This document shows, piece after piece, positions 33,325 through 41,386 of a stretch of DNA of 64,000 nt. The DNA is from Mesorhizobium sp. SOD10 (GTDB lineage: Bacteria; Pseudomonadota; Alphaproteobacteria; Rhizobiales; Rhizobiaceae). The stretch spans positions 124,001 through 188,000 of the forward strand of contig CCNA01000061.1 in the NCBI GenBank assembly GCA_000824805.1, read 5' to 3'. Both the position numbers and the translations under genes were made by a program. Under the pieces are notes generated by a model. That model was not told the DNA's origin. It was given only the letters and a program-made list of their open reading frames with translations, and ran no database searches. The first letter of the stretch is position 1, and each line of letters opens with the position of its first letter.

Positions 33325-33431
33325 CTATGCGCATCCAGTTTTGCTGGATTCTTACCGAGTGGTTGGAGCCACTTTGTTTGACGCCTCCCTGTTAAACTCC
33401 TGAGAGCCGCCTTATCCGCGGCTCTTTTTTT
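33325..33431 (+). ncRNA. Candidate trans-acting small RNA
   Basis: A gene-free stretch folds as three consecutive hairpins. They are ATCCAG / CTGGAT (33333-33349), AGTGG / CCACT (33358-33373) and the terminator AGAGCCGC / GCGGCTCT with a seven-T run (33403-33431). Between the second and third lies an unpaired region with CGCCTCCCTG, which could pair with ribosome-binding sites. A CtrA box precedes it. No protein is encoded. The 5' end is a guess. I do not recognise it as a named Rfam family. Confidence 0.55.
33403..33431 (+). terminator. Terminator of the sRNA candidate
   Basis: Eight-base perfect stem AGAGCCGC / GCGGCTCT, loop CTTATCC, then seven T. No plus-strand coding gene ends nearby, so the terminator needs an RNA upstream of it. 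Confidence 0.85.
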
Positions 33432-33488
33432 GTCCGCTCGCGGCCGGCTGGCGCCATCCGCTTGCGGATGGCTTGAACGAAGTTGGCG

Positions 33489-33503
33489 TTAACCGTTTGT
33501 TAA
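33489..33503 (+). promoter_or_regulatory. CtrA box upstream of rcdA
   Basis: TTAA (33489-33492), seven bases, TTAA (33500-33503), 116 bp before the rcdA start. Caulobacter rcdA is known to be CtrA-dependent. Confidence 0.6.
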
Positions 33504-33618
33504 ACATGCGCTTGCCTTCATGGGCATCGAAGCGCATTTTCAAGCCTCAGTCATTTAGGGTGCGGGCCACCTCGGCAAGGATTGCCGGATCGGCTTGCGG
33601 CAGTGCAGGGGCGTATCG

Positions 33619-34149
33619 ATGAACGAGCCTTCGAAGGGCAGCGCGAAGACCATCAAATTGGCGGAGCGCCGGGTTTTTTCCCAATCCTTCAAGCCGCTCT
33701 ACCAGGAAGGCATGGGGCTGGTCGAGCAGGCCGCCGAATATCTCGATGGCAAGGGCAGGCTCGAAGCCAAGAAATTGTCGCGTACGGCGGCGACGCTCTA
33801 TGCGGCCGAATCGATGCGGCTGACCACGAGGCTGATGCAGGTTGCCTCCTGGCTGCTTTTGCAGCGGGCGGCGAATTCCGGCGAGATGACGCGCGACCAG
33901 GTGGCCTCGGAGAAATCCAAGGTGCGGCTCGACACCGCGTCCGCGCATGACGAAGCGCTTGGCTGGAACGAGTTGCCCAAGGATTTTCTGGACCTCGTCA
34001 CGCGTTCGCTGCGCCTGCAGTCGCTGGTGCGGCGCATGGACGAGGAAATCTATGGCGGCGTCGTCAGCGACACGCATGCCCCCAGCCGGCGGGCCAACCC
34101 GGTTTCCGACCAGATCAGCCTTTTGAACACGGCATTCGCGCGCGGCTGA
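33619..34149 (+). CDS. rcdA: RcdA-type regulator (DUF1465)
   Basis: A 176-residue DUF1465 protein, the family of Caulobacter RcdA, which acts as a ClpXP adaptor in the cell-cycle-dependent destruction of CtrA. Helical core: RRVFSQSFKPLYQEGMGLVE near residue 18, then SRTAATLYAAESMRLTTRLM near 55 and DFLDLVTRSLRLQSLVRRMD near 120. ATG 33619 is the natural start; a longer frame adds eight codons. Upstream lies a CtrA box and a candidate sRNA. Confidence 0.88.
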   Translation: MNEPSKGSAKTIKLAERRVFSQSFKPLYQEGMGLVEQAAEYLDGKGRLEAKKLSRTAATLYAAESMRLTTRLMQVASWLLLQRAANSGEMTRDQVASEKSKVRLDTASAHDEALGWNELPKDFLDLVTRSLRLQSLVRRMDEEIYGGVVSDTHAPSRRANPVSDQISLLNTAFARG

Positions 34150-34446
34150 CACCGCGTTCGCAACAAAGGCCGCGATGGCGGCGCAGGACGAAGAACCGGC
34201 ATTTCCTTGATCGGGCCCCAATTGGCGAGCTTTGGTTTCGGCCGCAAGTCGAACGCCTGCGACGCCGGCCGCTCTTCGATATTGTCATCGTATTTGAAGG
34301 CCAAGCCGGCCTTCGCGAGGAACATTACCCTTGCCCGCAAGCGATGGGACCCTAGTTGGGGCCGTTCGCCGCAGCCGGGTCGACCGAGCCGGTTCTGCAA
34401 GAAATCACCGTCACTGTGACCAAAGCAGATTGCGAGGCTTGATCCC

Positions 34447-35511
34447 GTGCATTCGCCATTGGACCGCATTCCGGTATCGATCATCATCCCCAACTACAAT
34501 TACGAACAGTTCCTGGGACGCGCCATCGACAGCGCGTTGGAGCAGGACCACCGAAATGTCGAGGTCGTGGTCGTCGACGACGCCTCGACGGATGCGTCGG
34601 TGGCCGTCATCGAATCCTATGGCGACAAGATCCGTCCATGCCTCAGGCGCAGGAATGGCGGGCATGGTGCGGCCTTCAATACCGGGTTCGAGGCGAGCAC
34701 GGGGGAGATCATCCTTTTCCTCGACGCCGACGATTATCTCTATCCGAACGCCGTCTCCGAGGTGCTGGACGAGTGGGACGCGGATGTCGCCCAGGCGCAA
34801 TTCAGGCTGCATCTCGTTGATGAGGACCAGCAGATCAAGGATGTCTTTCCGCCACCGGAACAGCCGTTCGATTCGGGCGACGTCATTCCGGAATTGCTGC
34901 GCAAGGGGCGGTACCGGACGACGGTGACTAGCGGGCTTGCATTCGACCGCGAGGCGCTGGAGCCGATAATGCCCATGCCTGAAAGCGATTTCCGGCAAGG
35001 CGCCGATGGCTATCTGGCGACACTCGCGCCGTTGCACGGAGAGGTGAAATCCATCGACACCTGCCTTGGTGCCTACCGCATCCATGGCTCCAACCATTCG
35101 GTCTTTGCCCAAAAGCTTGCCGAGCGGGCGCGCTGGCGCGTAGAGCATGACTTCCGGCGCCTCGAGGCCTTGTCCGACCGGGCGGCCGAGATCGGCTTGA
35201 CCGTGCCGCCGGATGCCGGCCTTCACGATCCGGTGCATCTGGAAGAGCGACTGGCTTCGCTCTGCGTCGACGAGTCCCGGCATCCGGTTGAAACCGACTC
35301 CCGGCTGGGGCTAGCAAGAGCGGGCGCCACCGCCAGCCTGGAAATGAACGCATCCTGGCGGCGGCGGGCTGCCCTGGCGGCCTGGTTCCTCAGCATCGGC
35401 ATCCTGCCGCGGCGCATGGGCAATGCCCTCCTGGCGTGGAAGCTGGTCGCATCGTCGAGGCCGGCATTTCTCACGCGGCTGTCGAAAACCATCCGTCGCG
35501 TGACGAATTAG
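34447..35511 (+). CDS. Family 2 glycosyltransferase
   Basis: A 354-residue GT-A glycosyltransferase. N-terminal nucleotide-sugar domain: PVSIIIPNYNYEQFLGRAID at residue 9, DDAST near 40 and the metal-binding DxD as FLDADDYLYP near 97. The C-terminal 100 residues are helical and family-specific. It probably adds a sugar to a surface polysaccharide or lipid. The start is GTG 34447. The 297-bp gap upstream (34150-34446) contains no gene I can support. It has no polysaccharide cluster around it. Confidence 0.88.
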   Translation: MHSPLDRIPVSIIIPNYNYEQFLGRAIDSALEQDHRNVEVVVVDDASTDASVAVIESYGDKIRPCLRRRNGGHGAAFNTGFEASTGEIILFLDADDYLYPNAVSEVLDEWDADVAQAQFRLHLVDEDQQIKDVFPPPEQPFDSGDVIPELLRKGRYRTTVTSGLAFDREALEPIMPMPESDFRQGADGYLATLAPLHGEVKSIDTCLGAYRIHGSNHSVFAQKLAERARWRVEHDFRRLEALSDRAAEIGLTVPPDAGLHDPVHLEERLASLCVDESRHPVETDSRLGLARAGATASLEMNASWRRRAALAAWFLSIGILPRRMGNALLAWKLVASSRPAFLTRLSKTIRRVTN

Positions 35512-35641
35512 GTCCGAGATTGGACATGCCGGCCGGTGACGTCGGCTCGATTGGATTTCGAGCGCGCTCTTAGGATGGTAACCGTTTCCGGTTTGTTCAC
35601 ATTTCCCTGGCATCGCTTGCCGCTGAGGCTAAACTTGGCGC

Positions 35642-36154
35642 ATGGGGGAAGCGATTCGCATCATCGGCATCGATCCGGGCCTGAGGCGCACCGGCTGGGG
35701 CATTATCGACAGCGTCGGCAATTCGCTGCGCTTCGTCGCGTCCGGCACGGTGCGGTCCGACGAAAAGGAGTCGCTGGCGATAAGGCTCTGCCAGCTGCAT
35801 GACGGCTTGGCCGAGGTGCTGCACCAGGCCATGCCGCATGAGGCAGCGGTCGAGCAGACTTTCGTCAACAAGGATGCGACCGCGACGCTGAAGCTCGGCC
35901 AGGCACGCGGCATTGCCATGCTGGTGCCGGCGCGCGCCGGCCTGGTGGTCGCCGAATATGCTCCCAATGCCGTCAAGAAGGCGGTGATCGGTGTCGGCCA
36001 CGGCGAGAAGAAGCAGATCCACATGATGGTCAAGGTGCTGATGCCGAAGGCCATCTTCGATACCGACGACGCCGCCGACGCTCTGGCCATCGCCATCTGC
36101 CATGCGCATCACCGACCGAGCGCCGCCTACCGCATGGCGGCACTGGCCGGGTAG
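35642..36154 (+). CDS. ruvC: Holliday junction resolvase RuvC
   Basis: Endonuclease that cuts Holliday junctions symmetrically during recombination repair. The 170-residue protein has the four acidic active-site residues: Asp in IIGIDPGLRRTGWG, Glu in AAVEQTFVNKD, and Asp pairs in FDTDDAADALAIAICHAH. First gene of a ruvCAB group, but an AbrB/PIN toxin-antitoxin module separates it from ruvA. Confidence 0.96.
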   Translation: MGEAIRIIGIDPGLRRTGWGIIDSVGNSLRFVASGTVRSDEKESLAIRLCQLHDGLAEVLHQAMPHEAAVEQTFVNKDATATLKLGQARGIAMLVPARAGLVVAEYAPNAVKKAVIGVGHGEKKQIHMMVKVLMPKAIFDTDDAADALAIAICHAHHRPSAAYRMAALAG

Positions 36155-36165
36155 TAGTGTCGTTC

Positions 36166-36194
36166 TTGACTTGTTCTCACTTGCACAGTAAGTA
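36166..36194 (+). promoter_or_regulatory. Promoter of the AbrB/PIN module
   Basis: -35 TTGACT (36166-36171), 17-bp spacer, -10 TAAGTA (36189-36194). The -10 overlaps the operator palindrome. Confidence 0.5.
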
Positions 36195-36212
36195 ATACTT
36201 TCGAGGTATTAC
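36192..36212. promoter_or_regulatory. Probable antitoxin operator
   Basis: Perfect inverted repeat GTAATAC (36192-36198) / GTATTAC (36206-36212), spacer TTTCGAG, immediately before the antitoxin ATG and covering both the -10 and the ribosome site. Confidence 0.65.
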
Positions 36213-36213
36213 C

Positions 36214-36483
36214 ATGCGTGTGACCACCAAAGGGCAAGTCACGATCCCCAAACAAATAAGGGACCATCTCGGTATAGGGCCGGGTTCTGAGGTCCAGTTC
36301 GTGGCTACGGACGAGGGTGCCCGGCTTGTCGCCGTCAACGAAAACATTTCGGAGGAGGAAGCTGCCCGCAAATTCAGGGAGGTCCTCGACAAGATGGAGG
36401 GAACGCTGGATTTGGGCGGCATGACGACAGACGAGTATATGGAGTGGTTGAGGGGACCGCGTGAAAATCTCGACGTTGATTGA
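36214..36483 (+). CDS. AbrB/MazE-fold antitoxin (VapB-like)
   Basis: An 89-residue antitoxin. The N-terminal swapped-hairpin AbrB domain is RVTTKGQVTIPKQIRDHLGI; the acidic C-terminal half (NISEEEAARKFREVLDKMEG, TTDEYMEWLRG) would wrap the PIN toxin. It overlaps the toxin gene by 23 bp. Likely autoregulated through the palindrome at 36192-36212. Confidence 0.92.
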   Translation: MRVTTKGQVTIPKQIRDHLGIGPGSEVQFVATDEGARLVAVNENISEEEAARKFREVLDKMEGTLDLGGMTTDEYMEWLRGPRENLDVD

Positions 36484-36880
36484 CACAAACGTGCTCATTG
36501 ACGTCTGGGGTCCGGCTGGGCCACTGACGGGATGGTCTTCGTCCGCGATTATCTCCTGCCGACGCGATGGCGCGTTGGTCATCAACAGCATCGTCTGGTC
36601 CGAGCTTGCTCCTCTGGTCGCTTCCGAAGCGATTCTGAGGAAAGCAGCCGAAAGACTCGAAATGGATCGCGAGTTCTTGCCGTGGGAAGCCGCATTCCTG
36701 GCTGGGGTGACACATTCCCGCTATCGGCGGGCCGGCGGTGTTCGGGAGCGGACTTTGCCCGACTTCTTCATCGGCGCGCATGCAGCCGTTGCCGGGCATC
36801 GGCTGTTGACGCGCGACGCGCCTCGCTACCGCAGCTATTTCCCCGATGTCGAAATCATCTCTCCGGAAACGCATCCATGA
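36461..36880 (+). CDS. PIN-domain toxin (VapC-like ribonuclease)
   Basis: A 139-residue PIN-domain endoribonuclease. The acidic triad region looks intact: TLIDTNVLIDVW at the N-terminus, NSIVWSELAPLV near residue 45 and LPDFFIGAHAAVAGHRLLTR with DAPRY near residue 105-120. GTG 36461 start lies within the antitoxin gene. The stop is 10 bp before ruvA, so ruvA translation and transcription run through this module. Confidence 0.92.
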   Translation: MKISTLIDTNVLIDVWGPAGPLTGWSSSAIISCRRDGALVINSIVWSELAPLVASEAILRKAAERLEMDREFLPWEAAFLAGVTHSRYRRAGGVRERTLPDFFIGAHAAVAGHRLLTRDAPRYRSYFPDVEIISPETHP

Positions 36881-36890
36881 AGGCCAAGCC

Positions 36891-37511
36891 ATGATCGGCA
36901 AGCTGAAAGGCACGCTGGACGAGATCGACGAGGATAGCTGCGTCATCGATGTGCACGGCGTCGGCTATGTCGCGCATTGCTCGGCGCGCACGCTTGCCGC
37001 GCTGCCATCGCCGGGCGAGGCGGTGGTGCTGTTCATCGAGACCTATGTCCGCGAGGACATGATCCGGCTCTACGGCTTCCAGAGCGCGTTGGAGCGCGAG
37101 TGGTTCCGCCTTCTGATGAACAATGTGCAGGGCGTCGGCGCCAAGGTGGCGCTGGCGGTGCTGTCGACGCTGGCGCCGGCCGATCTCGCCAACGCGATCG
37201 CGCTGCGCGACATCGCCATGGTTTCTCGCGCGCCCGGCGTCGGCAAGAAAGTGGCTGAGCGCATCGTCACCGAATTGCGCAGCAAGGCGCCGGCCTATGC
37301 GGGCGCGGCCAGCGGCACGATCGGCCTCAAGCAGGAGCTCGGCGAAGGCGTCGCGGCCGCGCCGATCACCGATGCGGTATCGGCGCTCGTCAATCTCGGC
37401 TATTCGCGCGATATCGCCGCGAACGCGGTTGCGGCGGCGCTGAAATCGGCCGGCGAGGGCGCGGATGCGTCCAAGCTGATCCGCTTCGGCCTGAAGGAAC
37501 TGGCGCGGTGA
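36891..37511 (+). CDS. ruvA: Holliday junction helicase subunit RuvA
   Basis: Tetrameric junction-binding subunit that loads RuvB. The 206-residue protein has the OB domain (MIGKLKGTLDEIDEDSCVID), two helix-hairpin-helix motifs (VQGVGAKVALAVLSTL and APGVGKKVAERIVTEL) and the flexible C-terminal RuvB-binding domain (ALVNLGYSRDIAANAVAAAL). ATG 36891 is the family start. Confidence 0.96.
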   Translation: MIGKLKGTLDEIDEDSCVIDVHGVGYVAHCSARTLAALPSPGEAVVLFIETYVREDMIRLYGFQSALEREWFRLLMNNVQGVGAKVALAVLSTLAPADLANAIALRDIAMVSRAPGVGKKVAERIVTELRSKAPAYAGAASGTIGLKQELGEGVAAAPITDAVSALVNLGYSRDIAANAVAAALKSAGEGADASKLIRFGLKELAR

Positions 37512-37554
37512 GGCAACGCTTGTCCCGCCACCGGTCCTATGCAAGGAAGGCGGC

Positions 37555-38592
37555 ATGACCCTTTCGCCCCGCCTCATTGCCCCCGACAAGCGCGGCGAGG
37601 ACGCCGACCAGACGCTGCGGCCGCAGTCGCTCGACGAGTTCGTCGGCCAGGCGGCGGTGCGCGCCAATCTCAAGGTCTTCGTTGACGCCGCCAAGAGCCG
37701 CGGCGAGGCGCTCGACCATGTGCTGTTCGTCGGCCCGCCCGGGCTCGGCAAGACGACGCTGGCACAGATCATGGCGCGCGAGCTCGGCGTCAATTTCCGC
37801 TCCACTTCCGGCCCGGTCATCGCCAAGGCCGGCGATCTCGCCGCGCTGCTCACCAATCTCGAGGAGCGCGACGTCCTCTTCATCGACGAGATCCATCGCC
37901 TCAATCCGGCGGTCGAGGAAATCCTCTATCCGGCGATGGAGGATTTCCAGCTCGACCTCATCATCGGCGAGGGGCCGGCGGCGCGCTCGGTCAAGATCGA
38001 CCTTGCCCGTTTCACGCTGGTCGCGGCGACGACGAGGCTCGGACTCCTGACCAATCCGCTGCGCGACCGTTTCGGCATCCCGGTGCGGCTCAATTTCTAC
38101 ACGGTCGAGGAGCTGGAGCAGATCGTGCGCCGCGGCGCCCGGATCCTGTCGATGCCGCTCGGCGACGACGGCGCGGTAGAGATCGCGCGCCGCGCGCGCG
38201 GCACGCCGCGCATCGCCGGCCGGCTGCTGCGCCGGGTGCGCGACTTCGCCAGCGTCGCCGGTGCCGCGCATGTCGACAGGAAGATCGCCGACGAGGCGTT
38301 GACCAGGCTGGAGGTCGACGCGCTCGGCCTCGACGCGCTCGACCGCCGCTATCTGTCGATGATCGCGCGCAATTTCGGCGGCGGCCCGGTCGGCATCGAG
38401 ACGATCGCGGCCGGGCTCTCCGAGCCGCGCGACGCGATCGAGGACATCATCGAGCCCTATCTCATCCAGCAGGGCTTCATCCAGCGCACGCCGCGCGGCC
38501 GCGTGCTGACCGCCAATGCCTGGCGCCATCTCGGCCTCGACCCGCCGAAGGATATCGCCCAGCAGCAGATCAGCCTGTTCCAGGAAGAGTAA
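37555..38592 (+). CDS. ruvB: Holliday junction branch migration ATPase RuvB
   Basis: Hexameric AAA+ motor of branch migration. The 345-residue protein carries Walker A GPPGLGKTTLA near residue 62, Walker B VLFIDEIHRLNP near 110, sensor/arginine-finger region LVAATTRLGLLTNPLRDRFG near 160 and the C-terminal winged helix (LIQQGFIQRTPRGRVLT). 43 bp after ruvA. Confidence 0.97.
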   Translation: MTLSPRLIAPDKRGEDADQTLRPQSLDEFVGQAAVRANLKVFVDAAKSRGEALDHVLFVGPPGLGKTTLAQIMARELGVNFRSTSGPVIAKAGDLAALLTNLEERDVLFIDEIHRLNPAVEEILYPAMEDFQLDLIIGEGPAARSVKIDLARFTLVAATTRLGLLTNPLRDRFGIPVRLNFYTVEELEQIVRRGARILSMPLGDDGAVEIARRARGTPRIAGRLLRRVRDFASVAGAAHVDRKIADEALTRLEVDALGLDALDRRYLSMIARNFGGGPVGIETIAAGLSEPRDAIEDIIEPYLIQQGFIQRTPRGRVLTANAWRHLGLDPPKDIAQQQISLFQEE

Positions 38593-38726
38593 CGCAGATT
38601 TGTTCGCCGTTTCGGCGGCGCAATGCCCCATCTGCGCAGAATCTGCGCGCCTCGGCCTAGCTCAGGGCGCAATTGCAGCCTTTAAGCCAGCTTACCTGAT
38701 GCAATCCCGAGGGCTTGGGGCGATCC

Positions 38727-39569
38727 ATGATCACCAGACGCGCTTTCCTGCGCCTTGTCGGCGGCTCGGCCTTTTCCCTGGTGTCGCTCGGCGCCTATGC
38801 GGTCGGCATCGAGCCGATGCTGCTGACCCATGTGAAGCGCTATGCGCTGACGCCGCCGCATTGGCCGGAAGGACTCAAGCTGCGCGTCGTGGCGCTGGCC
38901 GACATCCATGCCTGCCGGCCGTGGATGACGCCGGAGCGGATCGCAGCACTTGCCGAAGAGGCCAATGCGCTGCAGCCGGACCTTATCGTTCTGCTTGGCG
39001 ATTACACCGCAGGCACCAAGATCGTGACAGGCTCGGTGCGCGTGGCGGAATGGGCCGAGGCTTTGTCCGGGCTGAAGGCGCCGCTCGGCGTGCTGTCGAT
39101 CCTTGGCAATCACGACTGGTGGACCGATTTCTTTGCGCAGCGCGCGGAAGCCGGCCCGACCCAGTCGCGCAAGGCGCTCGAGCATGTCGGAATCCCGGTG
39201 CTCGAAAATGATGTCGTGCGGCTGGCAAAGGACGGGCATGGTTTCTGGATCGCCGGGCTTGCCGATCAGCTCGCGCTGCTGCCGAACAAGGCCAAGGGAC
39301 GCGATGGTTTCCAGGGCTTCGACGATCTCCCAGGCACTTTGGCCAAGATCCAGGGGAGCGAGCCGATCATCCTGCTCGCGCATGAGCCGGACATTTTTCC
39401 GAAAGTGCCATGGCGAGTTTCGTTGACCTTGTCCGGGCACACGCATGGCGGGCAGGTACGGCTGTTCGGCTATTCACCGGTGGTGCCTTCGGACTATGGC
39501 AACCGCTTCGCCTATGGCCATGTCGTGGAGAACGACCGCAACCTGCCCGCCATTCTCGACGCGGCCTGA
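38727..39569 (+). CDS. Metallophosphoesterase, Tat-exported, C-terminus altered
   Basis: A 280-residue YaeI-type calcineurin-fold phosphoesterase. The N-terminus ITRRAFLRLVGGSAFSLVSL is a twin-arginine signal/anchor. Metal motifs: VALADIHACRPW near 58, LGDYTAG near 90, LGNHDWW near 125, LLAHEPDIF and LSGHTHGGQVR near 240. Relatives continue about 25-30 residues past the VENDRN segment (a VSGGLG-type end); here the protein stops at NLPAILDAA. That end falls in a 30-nt sequence shared with the end of ybgC. It interrupts the usual ruvB-ybgC adjacency. Confidence 0.85.
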   Translation: MITRRAFLRLVGGSAFSLVSLGAYAVGIEPMLLTHVKRYALTPPHWPEGLKLRVVALADIHACRPWMTPERIAALAEEANALQPDLIVLLGDYTAGTKIVTGSVRVAEWAEALSGLKAPLGVLSILGNHDWWTDFFAQRAEAGPTQSRKALEHVGIPVLENDVVRLAKDGHGFWIAGLADQLALLPNKAKGRDGFQGFDDLPGTLAKIQGSEPIILLAHEPDIFPKVPWRVSLTLSGHTHGGQVRLFGYSPVVPSDYGNRFAYGHVVENDRNLPAILDAA

Positions 39570-39579
39570 CCTGAATCTC
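39550..39579. repeat. Shared 30-nt sequence, copy A
   Basis: 28 of 30 bases match 41367-41396, including CGGCCTGACCTGAATCTC. It covers the stop codon of the phosphoesterase. Confidence 0.7.
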
Positions 39580-39600
39580 GATACGCCTTGGTTTGCTGCC

Positions 39601-40833
39601 TTACCGAAGCGATCTGATCATATCCATCACGTCGGGTTCCGCCTTCCCGCCGTCGAAGGCATCGATGATGCCGAAGGCGCCGCCATAGCTCCACACCGAC
39701 CATGAAAAGCCATGCGCCTCGGCGCGGGCGATCATGTCGCGCACATAGGCGGCGCGGTATGCGGCCGGCATGACGAAGCCGATGCCGTATTCCTTGCGGA
39801 TCATGCCGAATTCGCCGAGGGTGATATCCTGCGGCTTGATGCCGTTGGCCTTCGCCCAGGCGTCGACCGTCGCGAACGGCGCATCCATCACGCCAAGCAG
39901 CTTTTCGGGACTGTCCATTGTCGCCACCTGCTCGTCGAGATAGGCGAGCAGACCGCTCCGTCGCGCCCAGGGCGCCTCGGCCCTGATCCGGTCGCGAATC
40001 GTGTCCAGCGTCATATCCAGCTGTGCCTTCGGAACGGCCGTCAGCGGATAGGGCAGGCCGGTGACATAGGGGATGAAGTCGCCGGCCCAGCTTGCGCCCT
40101 GATGCGTCAGAAGGAACGGATCGTAGGAGTGGAAGGTCCAGATGATATTGTCATCGGCAATCGTCCTGGGATCGATCCTGGCAAGCGACTCCGCGTTCGA
40201 ATAGCAGCCGCCGGTCAGGATCAGCGTCAGCCTGGTGGCGGAGGCGCGCGCGGCGGCGAACAATTGCTTCTGACGGTCGGGCCAAAGATTGGCGCCGTTC
40301 GCCTCGCAATCGACCAGCGGCTCGTTCATCAGTTCCAGCGCGACAAGCTTCGGATCTTCCCTGGCCAAGGTCCGCGCCATCTTGCGCACCAATTCGGCAT
40401 AGGCGTCGAATAGGGCCTGGTCGTGCATGACCTCGCTCATGCCGATCTTGCGATTGCCGCCGGCGGGGATCAGATGCAGGTCGACGATCACCTTCAGGCC
40501 GGCGCGGTTGATCATGCGCGCCGAGTCGAGGACGCTGGCATAGAGGTCGTCGCGGAGGGCCGTGGTCCGGTCCGAAAGAAAGGGCGAGGGATCGACCGGC
40601 ATGCGCAGGAAATCGAGACCGGCATCCTTGAGCGCCTTGAGGTCGCCCTCCTTGATGAATTTGCGCCACTCGGGATAGGGCAGGATCGCCTGGCGCTCGC
40701 CCCATTTGTCCTCGGCCGGCCAGGTCACCCACTGGTCGAGATTGAGGCCGCGTTTCATCGAGAACGTCGCTCCCCCAGCCGGCAATGCCAACGCGCCGAG
40801 CGCAAGCAGCGCCGCCATCAAGGTCTTGATCAT
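39601..40833 (-). CDS. Glycoside hydrolase family 5 protein (cellulase-like)
   Basis: A 410-residue secreted TIM-barrel hydrolase. It has a signal peptide (MIKTLMAALLALGALALPAG, cleavage near residue 22), then the GH5 pattern: RGLNLDQWVTWP at the mature start, the acid/base Glu in ALELMNEPLVD near 170 and the nucleophile Glu in DITLGEFGMIR near 345. GH5 enzymes cut beta-1,4-linked glucans, mannans or similar; substrate unassigned. It is the only minus-strand gene between 35.6 and 50.9 kb and sits between the phosphoesterase and the truncated ybgC. TTG 40842 is an alternative start. Confidence 0.88.
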   Translation of the reverse strand: MIKTLMAALLALGALALPAGGATFSMKRGLNLDQWVTWPAEDKWGERQAILPYPEWRKFIKEGDLKALKDAGLDFLRMPVDPSPFLSDRTTALRDDLYASVLDSARMINRAGLKVIVDLHLIPAGGNRKIGMSEVMHDQALFDAYAELVRKMARTLAREDPKLVALELMNEPLVDCEANGANLWPDRQKQLFAAARASATRLTLILTGGCYSNAESLARIDPRTIADDNIIWTFHSYDPFLLTHQGASWAGDFIPYVTGLPYPLTAVPKAQLDMTLDTIRDRIRAEAPWARRSGLLAYLDEQVATMDSPEKLLGVMDAPFATVDAWAKANGIKPQDITLGEFGMIRKEYGIGFVMPAAYRAAYVRDMIARAEAHGFSWSVWSYGGAFGIIDAFDGGKAEPDVMDMIRSLR

Positions 40834-40926
40834 AGTGCCCAACAGTGCGATCCCGTTCCCGCGCGAGAAACAGTGCGTGTCGCCGAAAAATGTCCAGCGG
40901 TTTTTGGGACGACGACACGTACAGAA

Positions 40927-40957
40927 AAAATGCCTAAAGCCCGCAGGCTTTAGGTGC
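40927..40957 (-). terminator. Terminator-like hairpin in the GH5 leader
   Basis: CCTAAAGCC / GGCTTTAGG, loop CGCA (40933-40954). Read on the minus strand it is followed by a T-run (plus-strand AAAAAA at 40925-40930). No minus-strand gene ends here; it is about 95 bp upstream of the GH5 gene. It may be an attenuator or a fragment of the dispersed CCTAAAGC repeat. Confidence 0.45.
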
Positions 40958-40984
40958 CTGTTCAGGCCAGAAAAGGAAAGCGCG

Positions 40985-41386
40985 ATGGATGATCGTGGTG
41001 AATCGGCGGCGCTCAGCGCCGGGCTTTCCGGAGCGCTGACGGATTTCGGGCACCGGCTGATGGCCAGGGTGTACTATGCCGACACCGATTTCTCCGGCGT
41101 CGTCTATCATGCGCGCTATCTCGAATTCCTCGAACGCGGCCGCTCCGACTATCTGAGGCTGACCGGCGTCCACCATACCGAGCTGCTGGACGGCAAGCAT
41201 GGCGAGCGCATCGTGTGGGTGGTCCGGCGCATGGAGATCGACTTCCGCTCGCCGGCGCGCATGGACGACATCCTCACCATCGACACGCGCACCGACGATA
41301 TTTCCGGCGCCCGCATCTTCATGGGCCAGCAATTGAAACGCGCTCCGCTCCGGTTCTCGGAAACCACCATTTTCGACTCGGCCTGA
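40985..41386 (+). CDS. ybgC: Tol-Pal-associated acyl-CoA thioesterase YbgC, C-terminally truncated
   Basis: Hotdog-fold thioesterase usually encoded first in the tol-pal operon. The N-terminal and central parts are intact: RVYYADTDFSGVVYHARYLE with the catalytic Asp, then RSDYLRLTGVHHTEL and RRMEIDFRSPARMDDILTID. After GARIFMGQQLKR (residue about 119) the family normally continues about 30 residues with a final strand and a PRRFPKEW-type end; here it ends in APLRFSETTIFDSA. The gene is 133 codons and the change lies just before the 30-nt shared sequence. Activity is doubtful. ATG 40985 has AGGAAAG upstream. Confidence 0.85.
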   Translation: MDDRGESAALSAGLSGALTDFGHRLMARVYYADTDFSGVVYHARYLEFLERGRSDYLRLTGVHHTELLDGKHGERIVWVVRRMEIDFRSPARMDDILTIDTRTDDISGARIFMGQQLKRAPLRFSETTIFDSA

